Below, piece by piece: positions 1-11,814 of a stretch of DNA of 64,000 bases. How positions within the stretch are numbered: position 1 is the stretch's first letter; each line of letters starts with the position of its first letter. The stretch is from Mytilisepta virgata (Eukaryota > Mollusca > Bivalvia > Mytilida > Mytilidae). The position numbers and the translations under genes were made by a program. The DNA is taken from the NCBI GenBank assembly GCA_028015205.1, contig CM051513.1, forward strand, positions 49,294,841 to 49,358,840. Reading direction: 5' to 3'. Under the pieces are notes generated by a model, which ran no database searches, was not told the origin of the DNA, and saw only the letters and a program-made list of their open reading frames with translations.

Positions 1-590
1 TAGATATTGTAGTAAAATTGTAGTAAAATCAGATGTATTTTAAAATTTTATTTAATTCACAAAGCTCAAAGCAAAAGTCATTTTACAGTTTGAGCATTGA
101 AATTAAAACAAATTATCTTCGTTTTAGCTTGTTCTGATTTGGTACACACGTTCTGTTTGATAAAGTATGCGGCCCATTCTACAACCTGAAAAAATATACA
201 ATATTCACTTAAAAAACCTTTTTGGGTAATTGTTAATCATGTTCTTCCCTTGTGTTAATCTAGGCAATTGTGAAGGATCACAGACGCTCAACCAATAGAG
301 ATGCCTATGCGAGGCATAAAGGAAGACAATCTCGTTCGGAAATTGTCAGGACTCAATACGGAATCGTGACCTCACCCATAGTAGGTAATGTGTAGTTTTC
401 GAAATGAAAGTACATGCTTATGGCCGCTTTAGTAGCTAGACTAAATAATCCATTCCTGATAAAAAATCTATCCCTTGCCAGTGTCAGGCAAAATGTCCCA
501 GCACCATATCTGAATGATCTTCTTATGTATTCTTCAACTGAAGATGCTTAAAATATATGACACTGGACGTTAGGCAAACAAAAATCAATC
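1..590. other. AT-rich flank with a degenerate dispersed-repeat tail
   Basis: I see no gene here. The last part, about 535-592, ends in a GACGTTAGGCAAACA-type tail followed by AATCAATCAATC. A closely similar tail occurs at about 11,668-11,712, so this is probably the 3' end of a dispersed element that borders the satellite. Confidence 0.35.
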
Positions 591-591
591 A

Positions 592-3500
592 ATCTGTAAT
601 ATCTGTGTGTTACCCTCACCTAGATGTATTTACTGTATGTGTAATATCTGTTTGTTACTCTCACGTACATGTATTTACTATATGTGTAATATCTGTTTGT
701 TACTCTCACGTACATGTATTTACCATATGTGTAATATCTGTTTGTTACCCTTACGTACATGTATTTGCTATATGTGTAATATCTGTTTGTTACTCTCACG
801 TACATGTATTTACTATATGTGTAATATCTGTTTGTTACTTTCACCTAAATGTATTTACTATATGTGTAATATCTGTTTGTTACTCTCACCTACATGTATT
901 TACTATATGTGTAATATCTGTTTGTTACTCTCACCTACATGTATTTACTATATGTGTAATATCTGTTTGTTACTCTCACCTACATCTATTTACTATGTGA
1001 AATATCTGTCTGTTACTCTCACCTATATGTATTTACCATATGTGTAATATCTTTTTGTTACTCTCACGTACATGTATTTACTATATGTGTAATATGTGTT
1101 TGTTACTCTAACGTACATGTATTTACTATATGTGTAATATCTGTTTGTTACTCTCACCTACATGTATTTATTATAGGTGTAATATCTCTTTGTTACTCTC
1201 ACGTACATGTATTTGCCATATGTGTAATATCTGTTTGTTACTCTCACCTACAAATATTAACTATATGTGTAATATCTGTTTGTTACTCTCACCTACATGT
1301 ATTTACTACATGTGTAATATCTGTTTGTTACTCTAACGTCCAAGTATTTACTATATGTGTAATATCTGTTTGTTACTCTAACGTACATGTATTTGCTATA
1401 TGTGTAATATCTGTTTGTTACTCTCACCTACATGTATTTACTATATGTGTAATATATGTTTGTTACTCTCACCTACATGTATTTACTATGTGAAATATCT
1501 GTTTGTTACTCTTATCTACATGTATTTACTATATGTGTAATATCTGTTTGTTACTTTCACCTAGATGTATTTACTATGTGTGTAATATCTGTTTGTTACT
1601 CTAACGCACATTTATTTACTATATGTGTAAGATCTGTTTGTTACTCTCACCTACATGTATTTACTATATGTGTAATATCTGTTTGTTACTCCCACCTACA
1701 TGTATTTACTATGAGAAATATCTGTTTGTTACTCTCACCTATATGTATTTACCATATGTGCAATATCTTTTTGTTACTCTCACGTACATGTATTTACTAT
1801 ATGTGTAATATCTGTTTGTTACTCTAACGTACATGTATTTACTATATGTGTAATATCTGTTTGTTACTCTCACCTACATGTATTTACTATAGGTGTAATA
1901 TCTCTTTGTTACTCTTATCTACATGTATTTACTATATGTGTAATATCTGTTTGTTACCTCACCTAGATGTATTTACTATGTGTGTAATATCTGTTTGTTA
2001 CTCTAACGCACATTTATTTACTATATGTGTAAGATCTGTTTGTTACTCTCACCTACATGTATTTACTATATGTGTAATATCTGTTTGTTACTCTCACCTA
2101 CATGTATTTACTATGAGAAATATCTGTTTGTTACTCTCACCTATATGTATTTACCATGTGTGTAATATCTTTTTGTTACTCTCACGTACATGTATTTACT
2201 ATATGTGTAATATCTGTTTGTTATTCTAACGTACATGTATTTACTATATGTGTAATATCTGTTTGTTACTCTCACCTACATGTATTTACTATAGGTGTAA
2301 TATCTCTTTGTTACTCTCACGTACATGTATTTGCTATATGTGTAATATCTGTTTGTTACTCTCACCTACAAGTATTTACTATATGTGTAATGTCTGTTTG
2401 TTACTCTCACCTACATGTATTTACTATATGTGTAATATCTGTTTGTTACTCTAACGTCCATGTATTTACTATATGTGTAATATCTGTTTGTTACTCTCAC
2501 CTACATGTATTTACTATAGGTGTAATATCTGTTTGTTACTCTCACGTACATGTATTTGCTATATGTGTAATATCTGTTTGTTACTCTCACCTACATGTAT
2601 TTACTATGAGAAATATCTGTTTGTTACTCTCACCTATATGTATTTACCATATGTGTAATATCTTTTTGTTACTCTCACGTACATGTATTTACTATATGTG
2701 TAATATGTGTTTGTTACTCTAACGTACACGTATTTACTATATGTGTAATATCTGTTTGTTACTCTCACCTACATGTATTTACTATAGGTGTAATATCTCT
2801 TTGTTACTCTCACGTACATGTATTTGCCATATGTGTAATATCTGTTTGTTACTCTCACCTACAAATATTTACTATATGTGTAATATCTGTTTGTTACTCT
2901 CACCTACATGTATTTACTATATGTGTAATATCTGTTTGTTACTGTCACCTACATGTATTTACTATAGGTGTAATATCTGTTTGTTACTCTCACGTACATG
3001 TATTTGCTATATGTGTAATATCTGTTTGTTACTGTCACGTACATGTATTTACTATATGTGTAATATATGTTTGTTACTCTCACCTACATGTATTTACTAT
3101 ATGTGTAATATTTGTTTGTTATTCTCACCTACATGTATTTACTATATGTGTAATATCTGTTTGTTACTCTAACGTACATGTATTTGCTATATGTGTAATA
3201 TCTTTTTGTTCTCTCACCTACATGTATTTACTATAGTGTAATATCTGTTTGTTACTCTCACCTACATGTATTTACTATGTGAAATATCTGTTTGTTACTC
3301 TTATCTACATGTATTTACTATATGTGTAATATCTGTTTGTTACTCTCACCTAGATGTATTTACTATGTGTGTAATATCTGTTTGTTACTCTAACGTACAT
3401 TTATTTACTATATGTGTAAGATCTGTTTGTTACTCTCACCTACATGTATTTACTATATGTGTAATATCTGTTTGTTACTCTCACCTACATGTATTTACTA

Positions 3501-4272
3501 TGAGAAATATCTGTTTGTTACTCTCACCTATATGTATTTGCCATATGTGTAATATCTGTTTGTTACTCTCACGTACATGTATTTACTATAGGTGTAATAT
3601 CTGTTTGTTACTCTCACGTACATGTATTTGCTATATGTGTAATAACTGTTTGTTACTCTCACCTACATGTATTTGCTATATATGTGTAATATCTGTTTGT
3701 TACTCTCACATACATGTATTTACTATATGTGTAATATCTGTTTGTTACTCTCACCTACATGTATTTACTATAGGTATAATATATGTTTGTTACTCTCATC
3801 TACATGTATTTACTGTATGTGTAATATATGTTTGTTACTTTCACCTACATGTATTTACTATATGTGTAATATCTGTTTGTTACTCTCACGTACATGTATT
3901 TATTATATGTGTAATATATGTTTGTTACTCTTACGTACATGTATTTACTATATGTGTATTATCTGTTTGTTACTCTCACGTACATGTATTTACTATATGT
4001 GTAATATCTGTTTGTTATTCTCGCCTACATGTATTTTCTATATGTGTAATATCTGTTTATTACTCTCACCTACATGTATCTACTGTATGTGTAATATCTG
4101 TTTGTTACTCTCACCTACATGTATTTACTATATGTGTAATATCTGTTTGTTACTCTCGCGTACATGTATTTACTATATGTGTAATATCTGTTTGTTACTC
4201 TCGCGTACATGTATTTACTGATTTACTGTATGTGTAATATCTGTTTGTTACTCTCACGTACATGTATTTGCT
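592..4272. repeat. 45-bp tandem satellite, about 80 copies
   Basis: A 45-bp unit with the core TGTAATATCTGTTTGTTACT, followed by a variable CACSTACATG segment, repeats without interruption for about 3.7 kb. Because 45 is a multiple of three and the unit has no stop in several frames, long ORFs with 15-residue periods appear on the plus strand. They are a by-product of the repeat. Variant units recur in blocks, for example one with ATGAGAAATATC at about 1710, 2113, 2606 and 3502, which gives a higher-order pattern spaced in approximate multiples of 45. Confidence 0.97.
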
Positions 4273-4390
4273 TTGAATTTTTGTCCCACATGGATTTTCC
4301 ACATTTCATACCGCTTACCTACTGATAATTTTTCTCCTTTTATACCGGTTTAAAACCCTAATAAAATAAACTAAATAATGGTTTGCATTG

Positions 4391-4642
4391 TACCGACAGT
4401 AATTATCTCGTACAGTTTTGTACCAGTCTATTTTACCTCCGGTAATTAACACGTACAGTTGGTTTCCAGTCTATTATACCTATAGTAATTTACTCGTACA
4501 GTTGTGTAGCAGTTTATTATACTTACAGTAATTAACTCGTACAGTTGTGTAGCAGTCTCTTATACCGATAGTGATTAACTCGTACAGTTTGGCACCAGTC
4601 TATTATACTTACAGTAATTAACTCGTACAGTTTGGTACCAGT
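4391..4642. repeat. 44-bp tandem repeat overlapping the last exon of the LU-MAM gene
   Basis: About 5.7 copies of a 44-bp unit built around TAATTAACTCGTACAGTT and a CCAGTCTATTATAC segment. The unit nearest the gene contains the final codons and the TAA of the minus-strand LU-MAM gene. The repeat therefore seems to have grown from, or into, the end of the coding region and its 3' UTR. On the minus strand an AATAAA lies at 4518-4513. Confidence 0.85.
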
Positions 4643-4800
4643 CTAAGATCATCTATAGCTATATCCCCATGTATATCTGCTCCCCTGTATCCTTCTATTA
4701 TAATCTGCCCGCTAGCTCCAGGTAATTTTATCACTGCTGATAACCAGTTCATACCTTGATCACCCGACACACTCCATATTTTTTGTAAATTGCCATCTTT
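4618..4800 (-). CDS. LU-MAM gene, last exon: end of MAM domain
   Basis: On the minus strand the exon starts after TATAG at 4801-4802, in phase 0, and runs 61 codons to TAA at 4620-4618. The translation includes WSVSGDQGMNW, a GQIIIEGYRG segment and GDIAIDDLRL. This is the classic C-terminal half of a MAM domain (W..G.QG..W, then E..RG....GDIAIDD). The phase fits the preceding exon, which ends in phase 0 at 6007. The protein ends 8 residues after the IAIDDL core, so no transmembrane or anchor segment follows in this model. An alternative is a further exon through the GTAAGT inside the 44-bp repeat, but a stop precedes it in frame. Confidence 0.82.
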   Translation of the reverse strand, partial: KDGNLQKIWSVSGDQGMNWLSAVIKLPGASGQIIIEGYRGADIHGDIAIDDLRLVPNCTS

Positions 4801-5120
4801 CTATAAGTTTTTATTGTAAAATTATTATTTGGTTAGTCTTCAGGTTTAGTTTACCCAATTATAACTAATTTAGTGATATAACCAATCTACAATAGTTACA
4901 ATACAGAGTTATAGATTGGATTGACTGTTAACTTTTACCATTATATATTTTAAGAGCGATAACCTTTTTTCATTAACAAATGATAAAATTTTGTTATTTT
5001 CTTTACTTTCTTTAGAAGGTACATTTTTTCAAGACATTTATACATGTTATAATTATCCTTATATTGTACATGTAAACATCAATGTTCTCTATTTCATAAT
5101 TATAGGTTTCACAATGAGTG

Positions 5121-5249
5121 AAAATTAGATATCGCTTGATATCAAATCGAGTTGTTTAATTTGGATATAATAATACACGAGCCTTTGGCGGGTTTATTAT
5201 CAAGTCCAAATTAAATAACGAGAGTTGATATCAAGCGGTATCTAATTTT
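5121..5249. repeat. Foldback MITE-like inverted repeat
   Basis: A left arm beginning AAAATTAGATATCGCTTGAT is matched by its reverse complement ending near 5249 (ATCAAGCGGTATCTAATTTT). The arms are about 50 bp with a short AT-rich loop. It lies in the intron of the LU-MAM gene. I see no coding potential. Confidence 0.75.
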
Positions 5250-6006
5250 TACGAATTGTTCAACCTATTTCTCTTATGATTCTTCAGGAATATTTGTTTG
5301 TTTGTGATTCGGCGTCCGACCCGCAGGAAATCTTAACGTTCATTTTTCTGTGACGTCAAATGTTGCTATGCAGTGGTGTCTTTCAACGATAACCTCGCAG
5401 ATTTCAACCAATAAGAAAACTGCGACGTTTGGATCAAGGCCAATCAAATAAAAGAATTTCTCGTAACTTTTGTTCATATCATATGATGGGGAATTCGTTA
5501 TGACAAATAATTCATCGCGCGAGAAATAGATAACAAGGCACCATCACAAGAGAAGTCCATTTATCTCTATGCATTTATATTTTGAGGCCATCAAAACACT
5601 CATTTTTATTTTCAAAGAAAATTTACCTATATTAACAGGAATAAACAACAAAACAGATATCAACAGCAAAGGTCAACAAGGACATACCAATCAGTTTACG
5701 TCATATCACCGACATACATTTCCGAAAAAAGCACAAAACACAAAGAAACAAACCAGCCAGCATAGTCTGACCGGGTACAGACATCTTTTCTGACCCTTTG
5801 TATAGTGTAATAAATAAACATAAAGTTGTATAAGATTTTTTAGGCCAAATCCTAAAGGGCCTCAAAAAGTGTCAAAATTTCAACAAAGGTAAATCCAAAA
5901 TAAAGACAATATTGTAAAAATAAACATATAACAAATAATATAACTAGAGGATGTTAAACATGACCCAAAATATATTATTAAATATAGAATAAAATATAGT
6001 ACTCAC

Positions 6007-6194
6007 TTTTATGTATATAGTAAGTGAGGCTATGAAATGCCCGTGCATATGATACCAAAAACCAATACATGTATTAACTGGCCAAGATAATGGTTTGGAC
6101 AGCAGTCTGACAATATTTTGGTAATTAAGATCGGATGCCTCCAAATACAGATAATGTCCTTTATCTACAACGAATTTTCTTTCTACAGTCAAAC
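6007..6194 (-). CDS. LU-MAM gene: MAM domain middle exon
   Basis: The exon is bounded on the minus strand by AAAGCAG (acceptor) and AAAA|GTGAGT (donor). It enters in phase 1 and leaves in phase 0. The translation contains KGHYLYLEAS, a short stretch ending in LLSKPLSW, then CIGFWYHMHG and SLTIYIK. This matches the MAM core (G.Y+++EAS...L.SP....C+.FWYHM.G...G.L.+Y). Joined to the exon at 7271-7125, the codon at the junction gives Gly and the frame stays open. The exon order N- to C-terminal is consistent with a single MAM domain of normal size, about 160 residues, spread over three exons. Confidence 0.88.
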
Positions 6195-6409
6195 CTGCTT
6201 TAAAGGGAATCGCTATATAGCAAATCACTACCTATAAAGGACCTTGTAAAAAAAGTTCATGTTATGTATAAAGCTTATAAACTTAACCTCTATATAAAGG
6301 GCACCTGCTAATAAAGGGCATGTTTCTTTGACAGGTATGAAAAAACCGTTTCCCAAATGAAAATGGACCTGTTCCATTGATATTATCCCTTCCTCATATC
6401 GGATTTGAC

Positions 6410-6665
6410 ATGGACAGCATGGCGGATGTCCTGCAGGAAGCAGAGACTGCTTACTTTTCCGGAGCACCTGAGTCTACCCCTGGTTTTTTGGTGGGGTCCA
6501 TGTTGTTCATATGTTTTTAGTTTTTAATTGTAGTGCATGTATTGTTTTGGTCTTGTCTTCGTTGTTCTCCGGAGTTTGTCAGTTGTTACGATTTTTCTCT
6601 CCTTCGAATATCCCTTTGGTATTTCTTGACTTTACTTTCTCTAGTTGCATTGGTGCCCTTTATAC
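6410..6665 (+). repeat. Dispersed repeat, probable TE 3' end, copy 1
   Basis: A segment starting near TTCCGGAGCACCTGAG and ending TTTGGTATTTCTTGACTTT is almost identical to 18,997-19,187. The upstream part (GACATGGACAGC..., 6410-6470) reads like the body of the same element. It lies in the intron between two MAM exons. Bivalve genomes carry many copies of similar 3' ends. I cannot assign the class with certainty. Confidence 0.7.
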
Positions 6666-7124
6666 TGTTTGACTGTATTAAGTATTTCCAATGAAAGTTG
6701 ACTTAATATCTCGGACTTTACTTCATATTTCAATATGATTTTCAATACATTTTTTTCTTTTTATTGAATGACTCCAATAAATTGACATCATGTGATAGCA
6801 GACATACTTCGGAATATATTTCTGCTTTTGATTATATTTGGCTATCTTTGAGTAGTTATAAAATGTCGAAATATCCATATGTAGTTCAAAAATCCTAATG
6901 CAAGGTTTGTGTTATGTCCCATACTACAGACAAAATGATTATGTTATTATGGGGAGGTGTTCGGTGCACTGCTCAGTACTCCAGTGCAGTTTTCAACACT
7001 ATCAAATTGTCATAATTGTTGAAGAGATGTTTTAAGGATTTAAAATTATTTCACTAAATATATACGAGTTATGTGTTTTGTGTCATTTAAATTAACGCAA
7101 TTGTCAGGAATTTAAGATTTTCAC

Positions 7125-7271
7125 CTGTGCCAAACGTATGATCGACGTCAGGGCCTGTTAGATTGGTGGCTGTCGGACCGTTATGAATTCTCCAATCCCC
7201 ATCGTCCATTTTGTCCTGGTACCAATTACATAGACCGGATTCGAAATTACATTTTACCATTTCTACTGGGT
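7125..7271 (-). CDS. LU-MAM gene: MAM domain first exon
   Basis: On the minus strand the exon follows TTGTTTCAG and ends CACAG|GTGAAA. It is 147 bp, phase 1 in and phase 1 out, as is usual for shuffled extracellular modules. The translation reads CNFESGLCNWYQDKMDDGDW and then a segment ending GPDVDHTFGTG, the typical N-terminal MAM signature (C.FE.GLC.W.QD..DD.DW...G......GP..DHT.G). The upstream linker is Thr/Ser-rich and the next exon is 6194-6007. MAM domains mediate adhesion or oligomerisation outside the cell. Confidence 0.9.
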
Positions 7272-7841
7272 CTGAAACAATATCGACTGACACATATTTT
7301 ACAAACAAGATACAACTGCTGAAAATTTTCAATTCAAGCAATACATTTCTGTGTATTATTAAGATAACATGCAGTTTGCTTTAAAACAAAAGAGAAGATA
7401 TAGTGTGATTTAGTTTTATCACTGGATTGAGTATGATCTCAAGACATTTATTTTCTCTGAGAAAAAACCTGCATGTCACATTGCTTGTTGTAGTTAGTCA
7501 AAATTAAGAATATTCATAAATATATTGTATTTACAACCGTCTACATCTACGGCTTTACAACTGTCTACGTCTACGGATCCCCATTATGGTTGACACGGTA
7601 CATGTATTAGACCTTATATACACCGCCGTTGCTTTTGCCGGGAGGTGATATCTAATTAGTCCCGCTAAACACGACTTACGTTGAGACAAAAATTCTTAAG
7701 AAAATATCAAAATAATGCTGAATTGTTGATGCCACAGACATTGAACATCCAATCACGTGTAATTTGAATCAAGTGTCGTTTGACGATGTCACAATGGGGT
7801 ACGATTAAATGTTACTTGAGTTGATATTTTGATGTACCTAC

Positions 7842-8052
7842 CTAACGTAGAAGTTGGGAATGTTGACATGGTTGTTTTCTGATTTGTTGTCATAGAAACT
7901 GAAGTTCGTGGCAGTTCAGTTGTGACAGGGGAATTCCAGTCTATAAAGTTAGTACACTTATTATTACAGAGGTCCGTTTCACAGCAATCGTCACACACTT
8001 TTCCGTTACCGCCTTCTGTATCCATGTCTCGTCTGTTTTGTGTGTGAACACA
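7842..8052 (-). CDS. LU-MAM gene: second half of LU domain plus Thr-rich linker
   Basis: On the minus strand the acceptor is TTCTTTAG at 8053-8054 and the donor is GTTAG|GTAGGT after 7842. The length is 211 bp, phase 0 in and phase 1 out. The exon encodes CVHTQNRRDM, then KVCDDCCETDLCNNKC, the CCxTDxCN close of a three-finger Ly6/uPAR domain. After it comes a linker of about 30 residues rich in Thr, Ser and Pro, with repeated TT and ST. It joins in frame to GEDE at the end of the 10,178-10,087 exon and to the MAM exon downstream. The linker is likely O-glycosylated (inference). Confidence 0.87.
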
Positions 8053-8059
8053 CTAAAGA

Positions 8060-9130
8060 AGACCTTACCATTAGTGTCTTGTATAAACTCATAAGAAAAA
8101 AGATATTGTTCAGATCTATTCTGGTCTGTATTTTTAGAAACGCTTATTTAGGTTTCGGATAAATGCACCCCCAGTATTATATTGATTTTTAAAGTTGGTA
8201 AAGTTTGACAACATGTTAATCATATCATAAATATATCACCCATAGATAAGGAATATCAAGTGAAAAAAGATAGATTTAAGAATAATAAAATGCTGAAACA
8301 TAAACAGAACTAGCTTTGAAAATGTAAGTAGGAGTTAATATCTAGGACATATGTAGTACCATGTGCGCTTGAATTTTGTGATAGCAATTTTTGGGGAATG
8401 AACCGGTAAGTAAAATTATGAGAAAATGAGGTGGAAAAGTTTCTTCGTTTTTCTTAACAAATGCAAGGAATTTGTATGCAGAATCTGAAAAATTAAGGCC
8501 CATCTCCATTTATACGGCACATAAGACCTTTATTTTTAGTTAAGCATTGGTAAAATGCGATATTTTTTACCATTTTTTACAAATAAAATAGAATGTTGCT
8601 ATGATGACTATTTATTTTTGGGGGTTTGAAGCGTTGGCTCTATTTTGTAATTTCTGCGTATATATACATGTATATGGATATTATTAACTCTGAAATTGTC
8701 CCATGATCAAGAAATCAGTGAGGCCACTTGAAAGGAAAAATTTCACATCTATTTATGGAGTCTAACCTTTGGTTAGCCCGAAAATATCTGGAAGCTAATT
8801 CAGGATATTTTGAATGAATCAAAGCGCTCAAATAAATCTAACCAACAAGCTAGAACAGTTGTTTTGATATAAATATGTTTAGTTTATCTCATTTTAAAAT
8901 ACCTATACAGCGATTAAAAAAGCCATATTCACTAGTTTTTGTATCTTGTTACAGTTTAAAATGGGTGCATTTCTTGTGTACGTTAATCCCATATCCGTAT
9001 AACAGTTATAGGATGTATGTTGTTATAGAATAGTTGCAGATAGCTTTAGGTTACAAGATTTTTATGTTTTGTTGGTTGGTGTTCAAGACATTTTTTTTGT
9101 GAAATAGAAAAAAAATAAATGAAAAACTCA
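8060..9130. other. Intron sequence, no gene seen
   Basis: AT-rich sequence within the LU-MAM gene, between its LU exons. I found no exon, repeat array or RNA gene that I can support. Confidence 0.4.
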
Positions 9131-9181
9131 CTGTTAAATTACTTTTACATCCATGTGTCCATCTAAACTTTTGTGACACTC

Positions 9182-9838
9182 GATTAAAGATTTGTCCAAT
9201 AAAACATTTCTGTAAAATAATTTCACTATACTCAGATTCTTATTTGGGATTGTGGCGTTTTTAAAATTGGTGTTAGACTTATGAAAGTTTGTGATAGAGC
9301 CTACACAAACATGACTTTCTCTACACACTTGCCTTTTATTAACATCGATTAAAGATTTGTCTAATAAAACATTTCTGTAAAATAATTTCACTATACTCAG
9401 ATTCTTATTTGGGATTGTGGCGTTTTTAAAATTGGTGTTAGACTTATGAAAGTTTGTGATAGAGCCTACACAAACATGACTTTCTCTACATGCTTGCCTT
9501 TTATTAACATCGATTAAAGATTTGTCCAATAAAACATTTCTGTAAAATAATTTCACTATACTCAGATTCTTATTTGGGATTGTGGCGTTTCTAAAATTGG
9601 TGTTAGACTTATGAAAGTTTGTGATAGAGCCTACACAAACATGACTTTCTCTACATGCTTGCCTTTTATTAACATCGATTAAAGATTTGTCCAATAAAAC
9701 ATTTCTGTAAAATAATTTCACTATACGCAGATTCTTATTTGGGATTGTGGCGTTTTTAAAATTGGTGTTAGACTTATGAAAGTTTGTGATAGAGCCTACA
9801 CAAACATGACTTTCTCTACATGCTTGCCTTTTATTAAC
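9182..9838. repeat. 165-bp tandem repeat, four copies, intronic
   Basis: Four near-identical copies start at about 9182, 9347, 9512 and 9677, so the period is exactly 165 bp. As 165 is 55 codons, the minus strand is open across the array (195 codons) with a repeating 55-residue segment that begins KLFYRNVLLDKSL. The frame ends shortly beyond the array, and no splice sites link it to the surrounding gene. I take it as a tandem duplication, not an exon, although amplification of a former coding exon cannot be excluded. Confidence 0.9.
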
Positions 9839-10086
9839 ATATGTTTTAATGTTCTACCGCCTTAAAACATTCAGATCTGGTATTTACATTTATTATGTAA
9901 ATAAGTTTGCCGTCCTGTTTGTACACAACTGGTAATTCTCAAAATTAAATAATTTACGTTGATCGTTGAAAATATAAAAAAAACTTCCACCCCTGTCATC
10001 TTAAACAATACAATTTTATGTACTACGTCACAAAGTAGAAAGTTTTACATTTATCCTGCTGAACGAATAAAGCGGATATTTCTCAC

Positions 10087-10178
10087 CTCATCTTCTCCAC
10101 ACTGTACTATTTGGTCGCATCCGTCTGGATTTTGAGCCTCTTTGCAGCTGTAGCATAAAGGACCAGGGTTTTCTAGTG
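10087..10178 (-). CDS. LU-MAM gene: first half of second LU domain
   Basis: On the minus strand the exon follows AAATGCAG and ends GATGAG|GTGAGA. It is 92 bp, phase 1 in and phase 0 out. The translation is LENPGPLCYSCKEAQNPDGC followed by DQIVQCGEDE. LxCYSC with spaced cysteines is the standard start of a Ly6/uPAR (LU) three-finger domain. The domain is completed by the exon at 8052-7842. Its phase also matches the exon ending at 13,098, which suggests two LU domains in series. Confidence 0.85.
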
Positions 10179-10382
10179 CTGCATTTAAAATAAAAGAATA
10201 AAATTGAAAAAAACGTTGATTATTAGTCATTTTCACTGGATGCTAAGGAAACAAGATCGTTTTAGTGTGTATTTAATATGACAGCTGTTTTATATTTTGT
10301 CGTCAGCATAACAACGTCTCTACCAAAATATTAATGATCTCCAATCCAATTAACATGAGAGAAGAATCGCGAGTTTTCATGC

Positions 10383-10432
10383 TGCAGATCGGTGGTTTTC
10401 TGTGGAACTACCGCTTCCTCCGCCTATAAAAA
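10383..10432 (+). repeat. Short SINE fragment
   Basis: The segment TCGGTGGTTTTCT...GCTTCCTCCGCC...AAAA matches the body of the SINE seen complete at 23,450-23,715. Only about 50 bp remain. Confidence 0.5.
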
Positions 10433-10815
10433 AAATCTCAATCTCAAGCCGTATTGAGGACGAAAACAAGATCACGAAACTGCAAAAATATTGAAAGCAA
10501 GGTTTTATATAAGCATCTATAATAGAAAAATCAAAACTACACGTGATAAGGGTGTGTGATGTCAAATACTGGACATTTTTCATTTATTTAGAAGTTTCTT
10601 TGTGTTTGTGTATGTTTCTGGTCACATATAGTTTACATATGTGCATTCCATTTGAAAATATACAACCAGGAACGAAATGGCATTTATTTGTATCGAAATG
10701 TCTGATGACAGATAACAAAAAAAAACAAAACAAAAAACAAAAAAACACTGATCCGTGTTTATACATGTACTTACAGCTCTTATGCATTCCTTATAAAGGC
10801 AGTTTTAAGTCTACA

Positions 10816-11085
10816 GGGCCTCGCGGTGGCCGGTGGTCTAAGTTCGTCATGACTACTAATGATCAATAGCCTGTCAACACTGAGGTTGTGAGTTCGAATC
10901 TCTCTCTGTGGCGGGGTGCGTTCGACTCCGACTTAATTGACAAGGACTGCCGATTTTCCTAACGAAGGTCGGTGGTTCTCTCCGAAAAATAAAATGCTTC
11001 CTCCACCAATAAAAGCTGGTCGCCGCGAAATAGCCAAATGTGCCTGAAACGGCGTAAAACCCCAACTAAACAAACAAAATGAAAG
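10816..11085 (+). repeat. tRNA-headed SINE, near full length
   Basis: The element starts GGGCCTCGCGGTGGCCGG, carries a B-box-like GAGTTCGAATCTC and ends AACCCCAACTAAACAAACAA. It shares its whole length with the copy at 23,450-23,715 but has small indels. The tRNA-like head contains the internal RNA polymerase III promoter. It sits in an intron of the LU-MAM gene. Confidence 0.85.
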
Positions 11086-11814
11086 TCTACAAGAATTAAC
11101 ACATCCTCTCAGCTATAATTTCAGAACCGGCTGGCTTTGTTTTCATCAAATGGAATATAATTTAAAACAAAAAGTAAAACAGATTGTATCTGGTAAACAC
11201 CCGAATCTAACATTAATAAAGTTATTGAATAATAAGTCGAAATTGTTCGTATACAAACACATTAAGACTGAAATAAAATTATAAGAAAGAGACTTTCGGG
11301 TAAGTGACCATGTGCATGTGTGAAATACCGACAAAAGAATACCGAAGCGATAAAATAGTGGGAAAAGTCCGTAAAACCAAAATCCAAAGGCAAGACAAAC
11401 CCATTAGAATGGAACATAACAAACAAATGCCACATGGATACATGTATTACTAAAACAATAAAAAAACACCATATAACACACTAAACAGAATTAGAACCAG
11501 ACAACACAGAAACTAAATCACTTCATGTCTGTAGCAATGTGAACGCTAAATTGTCCGAACTTACCCAACCATCCATCCATCCTTTTACATTAGCAGTCAA
11601 AATAGGTTCCCCTTTATGTCCCGTCTAACCCTATTTAAATTGTTTGATAAATTGAACTGGTTCTCGTCCTGAAGAAACATGACGTTAAGCAAACAACAAT
11701 CAATCAATCAATCAACCAATAACCAGTTTGTTTTACTGTTTGTTATCCCCGCACTTTCGATTGCCTCCGTCATGCCGGTCACGTTCTTTGACATCAGCTC
11801 CTCCTTTTGGGTTT

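Noticed and set aside
557..4237. Several ORFs of 60-320 codons with CNICLLLSPTCIYYM-type repeats
   Set aside because: They are translations of the 45-bp satellite in more than one frame, with no start context or splice sites.
592..4272. CRISPR array
   Set aside because: Repeats are directly adjacent with variable positions inside a 45-bp unit and no unique spacers, in a eukaryotic context.
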